From Ziziphus jujuba (lineage: Eukaryota > Streptophyta > Magnoliopsida > Rosales > Rhamnaceae), in assembly GCF_031755915.1 (NCBI RefSeq), contig NC_083384.1, forward strand, positions 26,206,001 to 26,270,000: 64,000 bases of DNA, read 5' to 3'. Of the stretch, positions 11,268 through 23,619 are shown piece after piece; within the stretch, counting starts at the first letter, position 1; every line of letters starts with the position of its first letter. Made by a program: the position numbers and the translations under genes. The notes beneath the pieces were generated by a model. That model searched no databases. It was not told where the DNA came from and saw only the letters and a list, made by a program, of their open reading frames with translations.

Positions 11268-11494
11268 AAAGGAAATTAGGAAATTAAAGAAAAATGACCA
11301 CTAATTCATATGCTATATATCAAGAAAAATAAATTGGAACATGAATCTCCATGAAATATGCCAAAGATTATCGATTTGCAAAAATTTAAGAAAGTCCAAT
11401 TTGTAGAGGCAGGCACCACATTAGGTTGTTGTTTAGCAGGATGATGATGCTCTATATCTTCCCCATCTTCCTAATGCTGCAGGTGGAGGGAAAG

Positions 11495-11735
11495 GAGGAC
11501 CTCATCTGATAAGGTGACACATGGGATTGGATTTTTTTTTTCTCTTAAATTTTTTTTGGAAATTATCAAAAAAATAAGAAAGTGATCATGTAAGCAACAT
11601 ATGACATGATTTGGATAGTTTTTGTGTAGTTTTCAAGGAATTGGTAAAAGAGAGTATTAAATGTCAAAAATTTATTTTACAAACCCTAATTAAAATTAAG
11701 GTAAAAATAGAGCGTATAAAGGTGTACTTTGGCCT
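11495..11735 (+). repeat. Dispersed repeat, copy B (inverted relative to 3225-3465)
   Basis: This is the opposite-strand partner of 3225-3465, sharing TGATAAGGTGACACATGG, ATGACATGATTTGGATAG and GTGTAGTTTTCAAGGAATTG with small changes. It starts about 230 bases beyond the CACTA-2 terminus. The family is not recognised. Confidence 0.6.
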
Positions 11736-11846
11736 AATTTTAATAGATTTGGACTGATTTGTAATAATTTTGAAGAGTGTCAAAAAATTTGTTCAACTCC
11801 TAAACAAAATAATGTGATTTTAGAAAGTACTAAAATGTATTTATCC

Positions 11847-11960
11847 TTTTTTTTTTTTTTCTTAATCATTTACAACAAATTTTTCCCCCACATTGGTATC
11901 TCGAACTCACGACTTTTGAAATATGGATGTAAGTGGTTTACCAATTGATCAAACCTCCTT
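11847..11960 (-). mobile_element. tRNA-derived SINE-like element
   Basis: On the minus strand the unit opens with GGAGGTTTGATCAATTGG, which resembles a pol III A box (11937-11952 region). It carries GAGTTCGAGATACC, a B-box-like motif (11895-11908). It ends GTTGTAAATGATTAAG followed by 14 A residues (11860-11847). Length, box spacing and A-tail fit a short plant SINE. I found no convincing target duplication. Confidence 0.55.
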
Positions 11961-12470
11961 AACTATTAGTTTCCATAATTAACTCTTAGATATTAAAAAA
12001 GATTAGTTGCACCTGTATACTCTTAAAAATTTTGCAATTTAGACTCTCAACATTTCTACTTAACAATGCAAACTCTTGATTTTTTTAATTTATTGCAATT
12101 TAAAGTTTATTTGACTTTTGACTATAAGGTTCAGCAATCATCTTACATGACTAGTATTAAATGGTATCAATTTTAAAATTAGAAAATACATATTATAGTG
12201 CAAAATATTAACAAAGCAACTCAAAAATTAAACCCTCCACCATTAAAATTATTTGCAACATTCGAAGAATGCAAATTTAGGAATTCAAAAGCATCATCTC
12301 CTTCATTTTCACCCATGGAATAAGCTTTCAGGGTTAAAACGATGAAAAAACCCTAGCTTACAAACAAACAATCATAGAGAAATTGCTATCTCCTATATGT
12401 GTGCATGTGTTTTTAGGTATTGTGATAATCTGCAATTCTTTTTACATTTAAAAGAAGTAAACTAGGATTT

Positions 12471-12740
12471 ATTGATTTTCATGACTTATATGAATAATGG
12501 ATCTTAGATATAAATTGTAACCATTATTTATATCCATATTATATACGTTAGTTGATGAATTAGTAAATTAAGGATAGAAATTATTCATTTCTTGGATCTT
12601 AATAAGAGGATTTATTGATTTGCTTGTTATAAAAAAATATAGTATTTACTAATTTTCATGACTTATATGGATAATGAATCTTAATATAGGACATAAATTG
12701 TTATTGTTATTTATATCTATATTGCATACGTTAGTTTATA
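12471..12740 (+). repeat. Direct repeat of about 85 bases, two copies
   Basis: Copies at about 12471-12555 and 12649-12736 share TTTTCATGACTTATATG, ATAATG, TCTTA, TTATTTATATC and ATACGTTAGTT in order. No coding potential. The surrounding 11960-13560 has no gene I can support; 13209-13243 is a GA microsatellite. Confidence 0.6.
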
Positions 12741-13208
12741 GGGAAACGGGATAAGGTGGGGTTTTTACAAATGGGGTGAGGTTCCTAAAGGCGCCATCAT
12801 TTTCTTGTTAGTATCATAATTTTTCTGTTTCAAAATTTTTTGGAACAAATCTAAGAATCTTTGAAGGCTGAAGAAAAACATTTGGTAGAGAAAAAAAAAA
12901 AAATTGGAATTTAAATATTCACAACGTATTTAAATCTCACAAATCAAGTTTATATAAATTTATACTGATTTATATCTCACAAATAAAAAACTTGGAAGTG
13001 TTGTTATCATTGTTGTCATCAATGGAAGGTAACTGAAGATATAGATAGTAGATTGATACCATCGAATGAATTAAAACTTGATTCATTTGGGCCAGAGAAG
13101 GAAATATTGGTTCTCCTTTGTAGTCTACCGTCACTTGAAGAGTTATGGTTGTTGAATTGGTGAAACAACCAGTGAATTATTCTCTGCAACTTTCAAGTGA
13201 AGTCGTAA

Positions 13209-13245
<37 letters not shown>

Positions 13246-13948
13246 TAGGAATACGGCTTGACTTGGAGAGATAAAAATCTAAGTTTAATTTCAATAAATA
13301 TTATATTGAATGTAATATATAACACAATGCAAATTTAATATATATATATATATATTATACATATCAAAATAAAGATTTCAAGTACGAGGTGAGGATATCC
13401 TCCTGTCCCCATGAACTTATCGTATTAAGGGCGGGGCCTCATGGGAGTCCAAACCCATGCGGCAAGTGTCATTGTTTGACAAAATATCCCAAGGAAGTGG
13501 ATCAAATTTTGTATTTGGGTTGCATAGGAAGAGTTTATTCTATATTGATTTATTTCTTAAGGATCGTTTGGCTTCGTTCTTTGATAAAAAAAAATAATAA
13601 ATAAAAAGTGCAAAATATTGAACTATTTTTGAAATTTTGTACTTTAGCATCTTTTTTATCATTTTTTTAAAAAAAAAAGTTGGCGCACGTATGGTATTAA
13701 ACTGCATTAAATATTTCGAACTAGAAGATATTGAAAATTGATTTTTTTTAAAACTAGTTTTCAAATTTTATACTATAACATTTTCTAACTCACATTCAAT
13801 ATAGTTTAATATAAGTAATGTGAGATATCTACTAAACATTATTACTCAAACAGACCTAAATTGCAATAAATTAACCTTATTAAAAACGCATATGTGTGTG
13901 TGTGTGTGTGTATTTTTTTTTCTCATATTAATTAAAAGTAAAATAATG

Positions 13949-14302
13949 TTGGATTAATTGTATTTTGGTACCTTGATTTGCAGAGTTTTCCAATTTAAAT
14001 GGTCAACTTTAAAAGGTAGCAATTTAGACTATTAATTATCAAACTTGCTATAGATTATTCTAATCCTCAATTTTTGACTAAATAAATTAATAATAATTTT
14101 GTATAGAAACTTATAGAAGAGATTACGGTGTTAATCAAATAAGAATAGAGTAGAACTGCTACTAATCTGTTTGACCAAAATTGAACATTAGATAAATACG
14201 CAACAAATTTAAAAATTGAGAATTTAAATCGCTAGTTTTGAAAATTAAAAATCTAAATTCCAAAACTTATAAGTTAAGGATGCCAAAGTACAATTAATCC
14301 AA
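13949..14302. mobile_element. MITE, 354 bp, with TIRs and TAATG flanks
   Basis: The left end TTGGATTAATTGTATTTTGG pairs with the right end, whose complement is TTGGATTAATTGTACTTTGG (one mismatch in 20). TAATG lies directly outside both ends (13944-13948 and 14303-14307), a plausible 5-bp target duplication. The interior is AT-rich and non-coding, with partly symmetric GCAATTTAGACT-like phrases. A related partial copy may exist around 12000-12130. Confidence 0.75.
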
Positions 14303-14309
14303 TAATGTA

Positions 14310-15998
14310 ATTATAATAGCACTTTTTTTATTTTATAAAATTTTGTAATTTTCATATTGTATAAATTAGTAATTCATATTTTTACCCAAAAAAAATAGTA
14401 ATTCATAATTCTTTTTGTAAATAGAGCAAAAACATCTTCATTTGCATGCATGTGGTATTTTTTTATAATTTTACCACTATATGTGGAAAATTTATCATAA
14501 AACAAAACATTAATTTTATTTATCTCTCTTGAGATTTGATTTAAATACAATTTGATATATGTGGTTTTAAAAATATCATTTATTTTCTTTCATATTTTAA
14601 ACAGTCATCATTTTTCTTATCTGTTATTTTATTCATATCCTTCAAAATAATTTTATCTGCACCTTTTATAACGATATCAGTTGTAATTTTTAAAATCTAA
14701 AGGACTAAATTGAAATCAATGAAAATCTCAAAGATGTAAATGGAATATTCCCTAAAACAAACTTCAACTTTTATTCTTTGGCTGCATTTGCGATTAATTT
14801 TGGAGCCCCGAAATTGAGTATCAAATAATTTAAAGTTATTATAAGTGTTTCATAAAGTTTTAAAATTTTGATTTTACAAAAATCAATATTCTTTCGCAGT
14901 TGTTTTTTAGAAGCAATAAAAAACTACATTTTGAGATTCTAATACTGCTTTAATTTTCCATAATTATAATAAAAATTTTAACCCTTATTAAAACATTAAT
15001 ATTATTCTTATCCTATGTTCATTGATATCCGACTTAATAACGTTATAAATCTCTTCTATTGGATTTACTAACGTCGATGAATTCATGTTAAAAATAATCT
15101 TCTATTTTCTTTTTTCTTTTTCTTTCTTTATTATTGTTGTATTTTTGGTTGGCCTTTGGTAGACCACAAGCAATATATATGATCAATTTTTTTATTTTTT
15201 TATTTTTCTTTTACTATATATATATTATCAACATTTATAAGGATTGTGATGGAAAAAAATTTGTACTAAATATTTAGTAATATAACTTACATTTAATAAT
15301 ACTACAAATGAAAATACAATAATAAATAACGTATTTTTTTGTCATTGTATATAATAATAATAATTAAACATCATTCTGTACTAAACACTCGAATACTGAT
15401 TTTGAATTGTACAATAATTATAAAATAATAGTTTATCAAATATTTAACAGGAGATTATTTTTATAGCATAGCTAAAATTGATATTTTTAAAAGTTACAAT
15501 AATACTAAAATAAGTATTAATAATTTGACAGATAGAATAGGAAAATAGATATAAGAAATATATATATATATATATATTCTATTTGTCCCTGGTTTAGCAT
15601 AGACAACAAAGTCGAAGAAAATATATATATATATATATACGTATTAATCATAATTAAATTTTACTACCGCTAGATATCCATATCCTCCAATCCCTCCATT
15701 TTTAGTAAGTCTTAATCCCTCCAATAATCATATGTTCCAGTTGACAGTAATCATATGTTTCAAAATTTAGTAATAAAATTCTCCTTCCTAATTTGTCAAA
15801 TAAATAAATAAATCTAAGGCTGTGAAGATTCATAAAAAGCTTCCCTGGGTAGAATGATAAAATGGCACAGAGAATGTAAAACTAAAATTGCGCAAAACGT
15901 TATGACTTTCATCTTCTCTTATGGTACAACTTCTCTAAGCATACAATAGCTCCAGACTGATGAAAAATAAATCCCCCCCTTCTCTCATTTTGGACCTT

Positions 15999-16043
<45 letters not shown>

Positions 16044-16140
16044 AGCTTACAGAGCTGCACCTTGCGAAATTCCATAAAAAGAAAAAAAGAGGAAAAAAGA
16101 AATATAAATAACTATAAATTAAAGTCGATGAACGCCATCC
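14310..16140. other. Intergenic AT-rich stretch, no gene seen
   Basis: No exon-like or ORF-like coding signal was found. Contents are AT dinucleotide runs (15558-15578, 15621-15640), a dispersed repeat at about 15365-15520 that reappears at 32395-32555, and an uninterrupted run of 42 A at 16000-16041 near the 3' end of the NUP50 gene. Confidence 0.6.
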
Positions 16141-16209
16141 TAGCTAGTACTACCAGTACACTCTTTAACTAGGAAGAATACAATGAAGATGATGCTTATG
16201 GCTGCTCTT

Positions 16210-19200
16210 TCAGGATGAAGGCGCATATTCTTGGATTGCTGTTGCCAATTTATTCCGATCCTCCTCGGATTTCAACCTAATTAAGAACGTACGTGCCACT
16301 GCACTATCGTTATTTTCGCCTTCATTGCCATCACCATCACCCTGCAAAATCCAAGAGACATTGCATGTAAGTAACATGGCCTAAATGTTTCGAGGACTAA
16401 TGTACCCTAATAGTGTCCAAGAGTGAGCAAAGCAACCTACATGGCTAAGACATAAGGGCAATAAAGTCTTACACATTAATGTGCTTGTCTATTTTAGTTC
16501 ATTTTCAAAATCTATAAAATGAATTTTATGTATGTAAAAACAAGAAATAAAATTCCTTAAAATTATGTGGTAACAGGTCACCGCAAAAGTACAATTACAT
16601 AAAGGTTGCCTGGGTTCTAATGGCTCACTGTGCAAGTAGGCAGTCACATAAAGGCCACACTGCCGATGAGAAGCCAAGTAGCAATTCCACTCACACAAAG
16701 TATATATCATGTGTTCTATGTATGAGTAATATTGCCCATTGGATCCCATCTCTATATACATGCACACAAGTAATCATGATGTGACTGCAACAGCTAAATC
16801 AACCAGATTAGAAACTGAACATGCAAAATTAAGATTTAACATATATTACCGCAGTATGGAATATTGCAACGATGGAGTTTTTTTGTGAATTTGTCTTGAT
16901 ACCCGGATACAGTAAAGCATTAAGCAGCACTTTTCCCACCTGCAAACAGCAAAGCATGCAGAAAGTGAAACTACATTACAAAAGGCTCTTCGGGAAAGCT
17001 CATTGGAAGAAACAAGATGTCACAGAATCATAAATGTAAACAACGGGAAGAGCAAAACAGAAGAATGGTTTTCCAATGTATGATCTTTTATGAATGGAAA
17101 GGGAGAAAAAAAAAAAAATCCATTGACAAGAAATTTCCATCTAAAAAAATTGTACCCATTTTTTGCAACATAAATTACAAGTTGTTGTTTCTTCTTCTTC
17201 TTCCTTTTTTCTTTTTGAAGAAAAAAATAGAATAAGAGTAGAAATTTAGCATGTTAACTCATGACTTCTGCCATAGAAGTGTCAGACGTCATAATTAAGG
17301 TCCCTTTCCTGATTGCCATGATCCTACTAACCTTAGATGAAGCTTAATTGAGAAGAACAATAGGAACCAACAGAAAAGGAGTAGAATCACAAAGCCAAGT
17401 ACGAAAAGCATTATAATTACAAAAAATAACAAGCCACTATTATATCACGTCATCCCAGAAGTAGGAAAAGAAAATTGTCTGGATGGTTACATACGTCATT
17501 CCGAACAAGAATTGTTGGTTTGGATTCTTTTGTCCCCTTGCTGACACCCTCTTGGCACTTAATGGAAAGCCGTCCCGTGCCTTTATCTTTCCATGCATCT
17601 TTATCCACAGGATCACTAGACTGGACAGATGAAAATATAGAGAAAGTTAGAACAAACGCCAAATCACATATTATCACTCCATATAGCAAGATGCACACCA
17701 CTCCAGCTATCCATATTTTGAGCATCATACATATTGATCCATCCAGGAAGCATTAGTACTAAACTGCAGATGAATCAATGGCCCAATTCCTAAAGGCAAT
17801 ACCAGTATCCCCTTTTCAATCCCAATTGATATATAATAACCTGATTAAGGCATGAAGGTTATTAAATAAATTGAAAGGATCCTAGAGCTGAATGGTCCAG
17901 TATTGGTACAATAATCCTCACAAATATGTCAGGGCAGGGGAATGAACTTACTATTTAGCAAGCTCAGATACATCCAAGGACAAGATAGTATCCAAGATCC
18001 GACTGTAATAACAGAAACAAATTACCTCAAACCTATACAAGTTGCATCCATATTTCTTTTGGACAACATTCTATCCATTCTTATGCATTGACATAACCTC
18101 TTCTTAATACGCTAACCAGTCAAACAAGCGTTAACAATACAACAAAATCACAACATCAATTAAACAAACTTTAAATTGCAAGAAAATTAAAGGCATGTGG
18201 GGTATAGATAGAAAGAGGGGGGAAGGAATCCAATTTTAAGGAAATATTCAAAACTATAAAGAATGTCCCTGCACGCAAAATAGTCAAACGGAAATTTCTA
18301 ATTATGCAAACATCTGCAAGAACATTATCTAAACCAAAACTATAATTTGAGAATGCTGTCTCCATGATAACAATTATACCATACAGAACTTTGTAAGCAC
18401 ATACCTTCACATAAAGTTTGCACTTGACTTCATGGACGACAACAACGCCCTTTTCTTCCGTTTTTTTCACTGATGGGCTGCTAGGTGGCTCCAATTCATT
18501 TTCTGATTGCCAAAAGAAGATTCAATAATGAAAAGGCAGTAATTCTCATAAATATAATTATTCTCTACAAAGGATATAAATGGGTAATGTCCCTTTGGCA
18601 TTGTTTATTTTTAAAGAAAAAGAAATATAACCTCATCAAAAAGCAACTCTTGGTAGATTTAGACAAATATGGCAAAAAAGTGGTTCAAAGGGAAACTTTT
18701 AAGATCCTACAAGCATGGACACCACAAAAGGCAACAATCAACCCTACAAAAGAGACTCATTGGTACAAAACTAGAACTGACTAAGAAACAAAGCAAAGCT
18801 CTGATAAAACCAACTTTAGTCTTCATTTTTCAATGAATATATGTATGAAAAAGTTTATGCTATTTTCTTTCATTTTTTTCCCTTCTATAACTTTGACAGA
18901 GTTAAGCCTCAATCATTATCAGAAACCAGCCAATTCCACTGATTTTATCCGTAAGGCCAGAAAGTGAAAATACATAATTTAGATTTCAACCTAGTTATTT
19001 AAGAATATAGAGAGAATGAGTTAGATCAATATGTAGGCGTTGCTAGAAAAAGTGTAAACCCGCAAATTCCTGTAACTTAATTTTCTCAGGATTGCACTTG
19101 TTAAAGTTTTTTTTTTTTTTTTAATAAATAATTCTTTTTCTTTTCTTTCTTTGCATGTGTGTATGTGGGGGATACTGAGGGAGTAGATACAAGAGTATTT

Positions 19201-21542
19201 TCTTGCTTCATACATAAAGCATATCATTAACTATTTCATGCATGATCAATCTTGAAGCACTCTCATAATGCTACTATTAGATACCAAAAAATAAAAATAA
19301 AATGCAATATCTGGTACCATTTCCCAATTGATCCATTTTAAGCCTATATTGGAAGCTTAAAACATGGCACCAACTCGATATCCTACATTTGGATATTAAG
19401 GCATACAAAAATCAGCAATGCTATAGGCACCAAATTCATTTAGCAAATGATATGGCAAATAATGTGTCTGTATATTATTGGTTGAAAAATTAATATAAAC
19501 AAAATATGGATTAGTAAATCCTAATACAAGCCGATAAAATATTGTCACATAATCCGCCATATATTTGGTAAATAAATTTGATAAACAATTTGGTGTTTTT
19601 GGAATTATTGTACAAAATTAACAAAAGGGCAAGAAAGAAAGAGAATGTTCTGTCTCACCATCATCTGCATCATCTGAAGCATCACGGTTTTTGGGACCTG
19701 AATTTTGATTTCCTGAAACAGAAGGGCACCAAATTGACATCAAACTTATTACCATGACAGATCTACTCAGAAGGTTGGTCAAACATGTAACAGAGTCAGT
19801 TTAAATGTCTTAAGTCAAGCATAAACATGTTTGGGTAAATAAATTTATTTAGTATTTACTAAAATCCTGTTCTGATTGTGGTTGTTTAGTGGCTATCAAA
19901 TTAGCGCTTCGGTTTAAATTCTTTAATTTATTAATATTTAATGCTCCATGCTTTTAGCATCAGACACTGAGCACACAATAAAAAATAACACTGGTTTTGA
20001 TTGGTCTATCGATCTAGGCTATTTTTTCTTATCCAACATTCTTCATAAGATCCCCTGGGATTCATTTGATATTAAAACTACTTGAATTAGTTAAGGCTTC
20101 TACTGAAATACAACATAAAGTTTCAGCATTAAAGCAAATTTTTCTATTTAAATTTATCTGCATATTTGTTCAGTTTTTGTTACTAAAATTAGAAATATAA
20201 AAATCAAGTCCACTACAGACCATATATATAACATAGTATTATAGTAGCACTTACCAAACAAAAATGGGGTTTGATTGTTAGAGAATAACACAGAGCTTTG
20301 AACTGTTTGATTGTTAGAGAAAAACCCAGTGCTTTGGACGGTTTTATTGTTAGGAAATAACCCAGAACTTTGAACATCAGATGATACCCTAGATCTTTGG
20401 CTGTCGGAGAATGCCCCAAAGATTTGATTACCACCAAATTTTACCGAACTTTGACTGTTGGAGAATATTCCAGCAGAGCTTTGATTATTAGGGAATACCC
20501 CAGCAGAGCCTTCGTTACTGGGGAATAATTCTGCAGAGCTTTGCTTATTGGAAAATGCTCCTGAAGAGCTTTGGTTATTGGAGAATGCTCCTGTGGAGCT
20601 TTGATTAGTGGAGAATGCTCCTCCAGAGCTTTGACTATTGGAGAATGTTCCTCCAGAGCTGTGATTGTTGGGTAATAATCCAAAACTCCATGAAGTTGCA
20701 GAGCTTCCAGCAGCTATCGGAGTAAATCCAGTTTTCTCCTGAAATGATTTTATCTCATTATTCTTGGTTTCAGGCTTCGTTTTCTTTTCAGCAGTATGAG
20801 ATCCTGCAGCAGGAAAATTTTCTCCTTTACCACCATTGGCTTTGAGCCAGTTGACAACATCAGTGAATTTCTCCTGAAATAAAAAGGCAAATAATGAAAA
20901 CCTTCAACAATTTTTTATTTATTTTTTATTTAACATAACCTAATTGGTGTTACCATTAAAACTGCATAAATTAACAAGTTGACATACATTTACATGATAT
21001 ACAGAACTTCATCTGAAGCCTACATCATTATGATTTATTTTCTTGATCAAGCACTTACTTTAACATCACATAATGTCCTGCTTAAGAGAGTGCTGATACC
21101 ACAGAAACATAAAACATCCTAACCAGCCTGACCGGGATTTCTTAAACCAACTTTTCCACCCTAGGGATTACTAAGAAGGTAGATGTATCTAGTAAGAATA
21201 TTAAGATCACAAATACACAGAAAACGTAAGCAATTACCATGATGTTTGAAGCATGAGATAGGTAGTCTCGCACGCCATCTTCCCAAAGTTCATCAGGATG
21301 GTCCTTTAATTGTTTTTGCACCCAACTGTTAAAGAAATTTTTTTTGGCAAAAGTATATGATAATGTAATTAGTTCCGGTCCTTTTGGAGGGTTCATAAAA
21401 AGGCAATAAAGAAACATATATCTAGTACAAAAAGGTTTAACTATTTATTCCAGAAGTAATATAACATTAAAATTTTGTAAAAACTCAAACACAATCACGG
21501 TCTCAAGATGATGCATGACAATATACAAACCAAACCTGATAT

Positions 21543-21582
<40 letters not shown>

Positions 21583-22867
21583 ATAAACAGCAAGACTTAA
21601 ATTGCCTAGTTGAACAGAACCATAATAAGAATAGAACTTAAATTGAAAAACCAAAACAACCAAAAATACTACATGACAAGACCACTAATGTGAAAACATA
21701 AAATAAGGACCTTGCAAATTGGGTGTTGAGAGCTCTCACATGCTGCCGAGATGACTCTGCTCTCTGCAAATCCAACTGAGGTGCAGCTGTTGGTTGCTGT
21801 TGAGAAGTTTCTGCCCTGTGAACATCAAATGGGGATCCTGCCATTATTCTCTTATTACGGAACTGCATCACCATTGAAAACAAATTAAAATACAATAAGT
21901 ATCCAATGATTAAAAATGTCAAAGCCAACTGTTTTTGATTTCTTTTATATTAACCTACGATCATCAGCAATATTTTCCTATAACTGATAGGAACTGTGCC
22001 AATGTTGACAAGTTCATTCATTCTTCTAACAAGATTTCCATCAAGTATCTTACGATGAAAAATTCTAGTTTACTGCTTTCCATTGCACCACACATTTTTT
22101 CAGCTCTACTGTCTATTTTATATTTAATAACAGAATAAATTCTCTTTTATATTCAATAACAGCATAAAACCGCAAGTATGTCGAACGAGCAAGTACTCCA
22201 AATAAAAATACCATCCCAAACCCAGATTTAAGCCAGAAAGAACAGAAAATCTATTCACATTACTCCCCCAAGTCCATAACTGTAGCCCAAAAAACAAAAA
22301 AAGCCTCCACGGCTTAACAAAATTCGAAGGTTTTCGGATGCTTCCAATTCACAAATAACATTAACTAAGAACCTCAAACCGAAAAGCTAACAAAATCCCA
22401 CAATTCAAACAAAAGTGCCAAACAGACCAACCAATTTATGTTTTACACAACCATACTCAAAAAATTAAAGATAACCACAATACAAAACCTAAATTCAAAT
22501 CAACTCCGCAGCTAAAATTGAAAAGCTACTTAATATATATATATATATATATTAAAACTTCAAAACTGAGCTAAACAATTGCATTGGGTATTATAATGCA
22601 GTTTTTTTTTTCCTTATAAATTTAAAAAAAAAAAAAGTAATAACTAAGAAATAAGTTCAAAGTCAGAACAAATATCAGAAACAGAAGCTCCCCTTAGCAT
22701 ATGTATCAAACAAAACGAGGAATAAAGCAGAAAAAACCAAATTAGGGTTTGCAGAGAGTACTAATTTAAAAGAATAAAAAATAAAAAAAGGAGGAGAAAC
22801 TCACGGCCGACTCGTTAGTGTCGGGTTTGGAGTCCGATACGGCGAAACGTTTCGTCCCTTTCATCAT
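16210..22867 (-). CDS. NUP50: Nucleoporin NUP50 with C-terminal Ran-binding domain, 9 coding exons
   Basis: Exons are 22867-22805, 21862-21711, 21325-21238, 20873-20255, 19712-19659, 18502-18405, 17620-17495, 16939-16850 and 16341-16210. All have GT-AG borders and phases close to 473 residues. The N-terminus (FRNKRIMAGSPFDVHRAE) is the NUP50 family start. Residues about 102-307 form a Ser/Asn-rich low-complexity region with scattered FG and decapeptide repeats. Residues about 345-465 form a RanBP1-type domain (VKCKLYVK, WKDKGTGRLSIK, PTILVRNDVGKVLLNALLY, FLIRLKSEEDRNKLA). Known role: a mobile nuclear-basket nucleoporin that binds importin-alpha and Ran and aids import-cargo release. Two adjacent ATGs (22867 and 22864) could each start it; I chose the first. 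The family call is firm; the exact paralogue is not resolved. Confidence 0.93.
20440..20690 (-). repeat. Coding 30-base tandem array in NUP50 exon 4
   Basis: About eight in-frame decapeptides of the type FSNNQSSxGA follow each other (FSNSQSSGGA, FSTNQSSTGA, FSNNQSSSGA, FSNKQSSAEL, FPSNEGSAGV, FPNNQSSAGI and others). Each is 30 bases, and length is preserved in frame. Downstream, at about 20270-20390, a second looser repeat has FxNNxTVQS units. Such arrays can vary in copy number between alleles. Confidence 0.85.
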
Positions 22868-23002
22868 GATGATTAGTTTCGATTCAGAGACAGAGCTTTC
22901 TCTGTTTCTCAGGTCTTTTAAATTGTTTTTCAAAAAACAAAAACCAAAAATAAAAAAATAAAAAAAAAGCGAATAATAGGGTTCTTCAAAAATTCTCTTC
23001 TT

Positions 23003-23033
<31 letters not shown>

Positions 23034-23410
23034 AACTCTATAATCTATATGACGCTTGTGAAGAAGCACAAAAGAGGAAAAAGTGTTTTTTTTTTTTTTT
23101 TTTTTCAGAATTAAAAATTGGAAACCAAATTATGGGTGATTTTGAACCGTTGGATCAGGTGGGGAAGTAACTTTCAATTGGAACCACTGGATTTATCAAG
23201 ACGCGTGGGGATTTTATCAATACTTGAGTCCATATGGGCCACGTGCATTTTCCTTTTTGTAGATTATTGTCGAATGGGGGGGAAATGAGGTCGGCCATTC
23301 TGATGGGGCCCACCACGATATGGTTCTTACATATGGGCTTCAACGAAATCTCAACAAAAAACAATGGGCTCGAGCCTAACTAAATGTAATTTTTTGGGCT
23401 TCATAAATGA
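22868..23410 (-). promoter_or_regulatory. NUP50 leader and putative promoter with site II-like motifs
   Basis: Upstream of the NUP50 start lies a CTT/GAA trinucleotide run (22998-23032), likely in the leader, and a T run at 23085-23106. Beyond it are several TGGGCC/TGGGCT motifs (near 23234, 23304, 23335, 23364, 23394), known as site II elements in promoters of growth-related plant genes, and a CCACGTG G-box at about 23238-23244. Promoter function is inferred from position and motif density. Confidence 0.45.
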
Positions 23411-23414
23411 AGAA

Positions 23415-23577
23415 AAGATTTAAGTGTTGTTCTTTTTGCACCACCACAGTATCTACTCGCACTGCAATTTTTACTTTGTCATTTGCAATTTTATTCCCAT
23501 ATAAAATTATCTAAAAGGATGAATTATTTGAACAATTACTTAATACATACCAAAACTAACGGTTTCTCTTTCGTAAC

Positions 23578-23619
<42 letters not shown>

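Noticed and set aside
10901..11269. 122-residue plus-strand open frame
   Set aside because: It lies wholly inside the CACTA-2 subterminal repeats (GCCGACAAAT-type motifs) and ends at the transposon terminus; the peptide is a by-product.
13389..13604. Possible gene at the GC-richer patch 13390-13510
   Set aside because: Short frame, no domain and no exon partner; more like transposon debris.
20213..20683. Two minus-strand frames rich in ALxxHSPI repeats
   Set aside because: They are out-of-frame readings of the NUP50 exon 4 tandem array; the correct frame gives FSNNQSSxGA repeats and joins to neighbouring exons.
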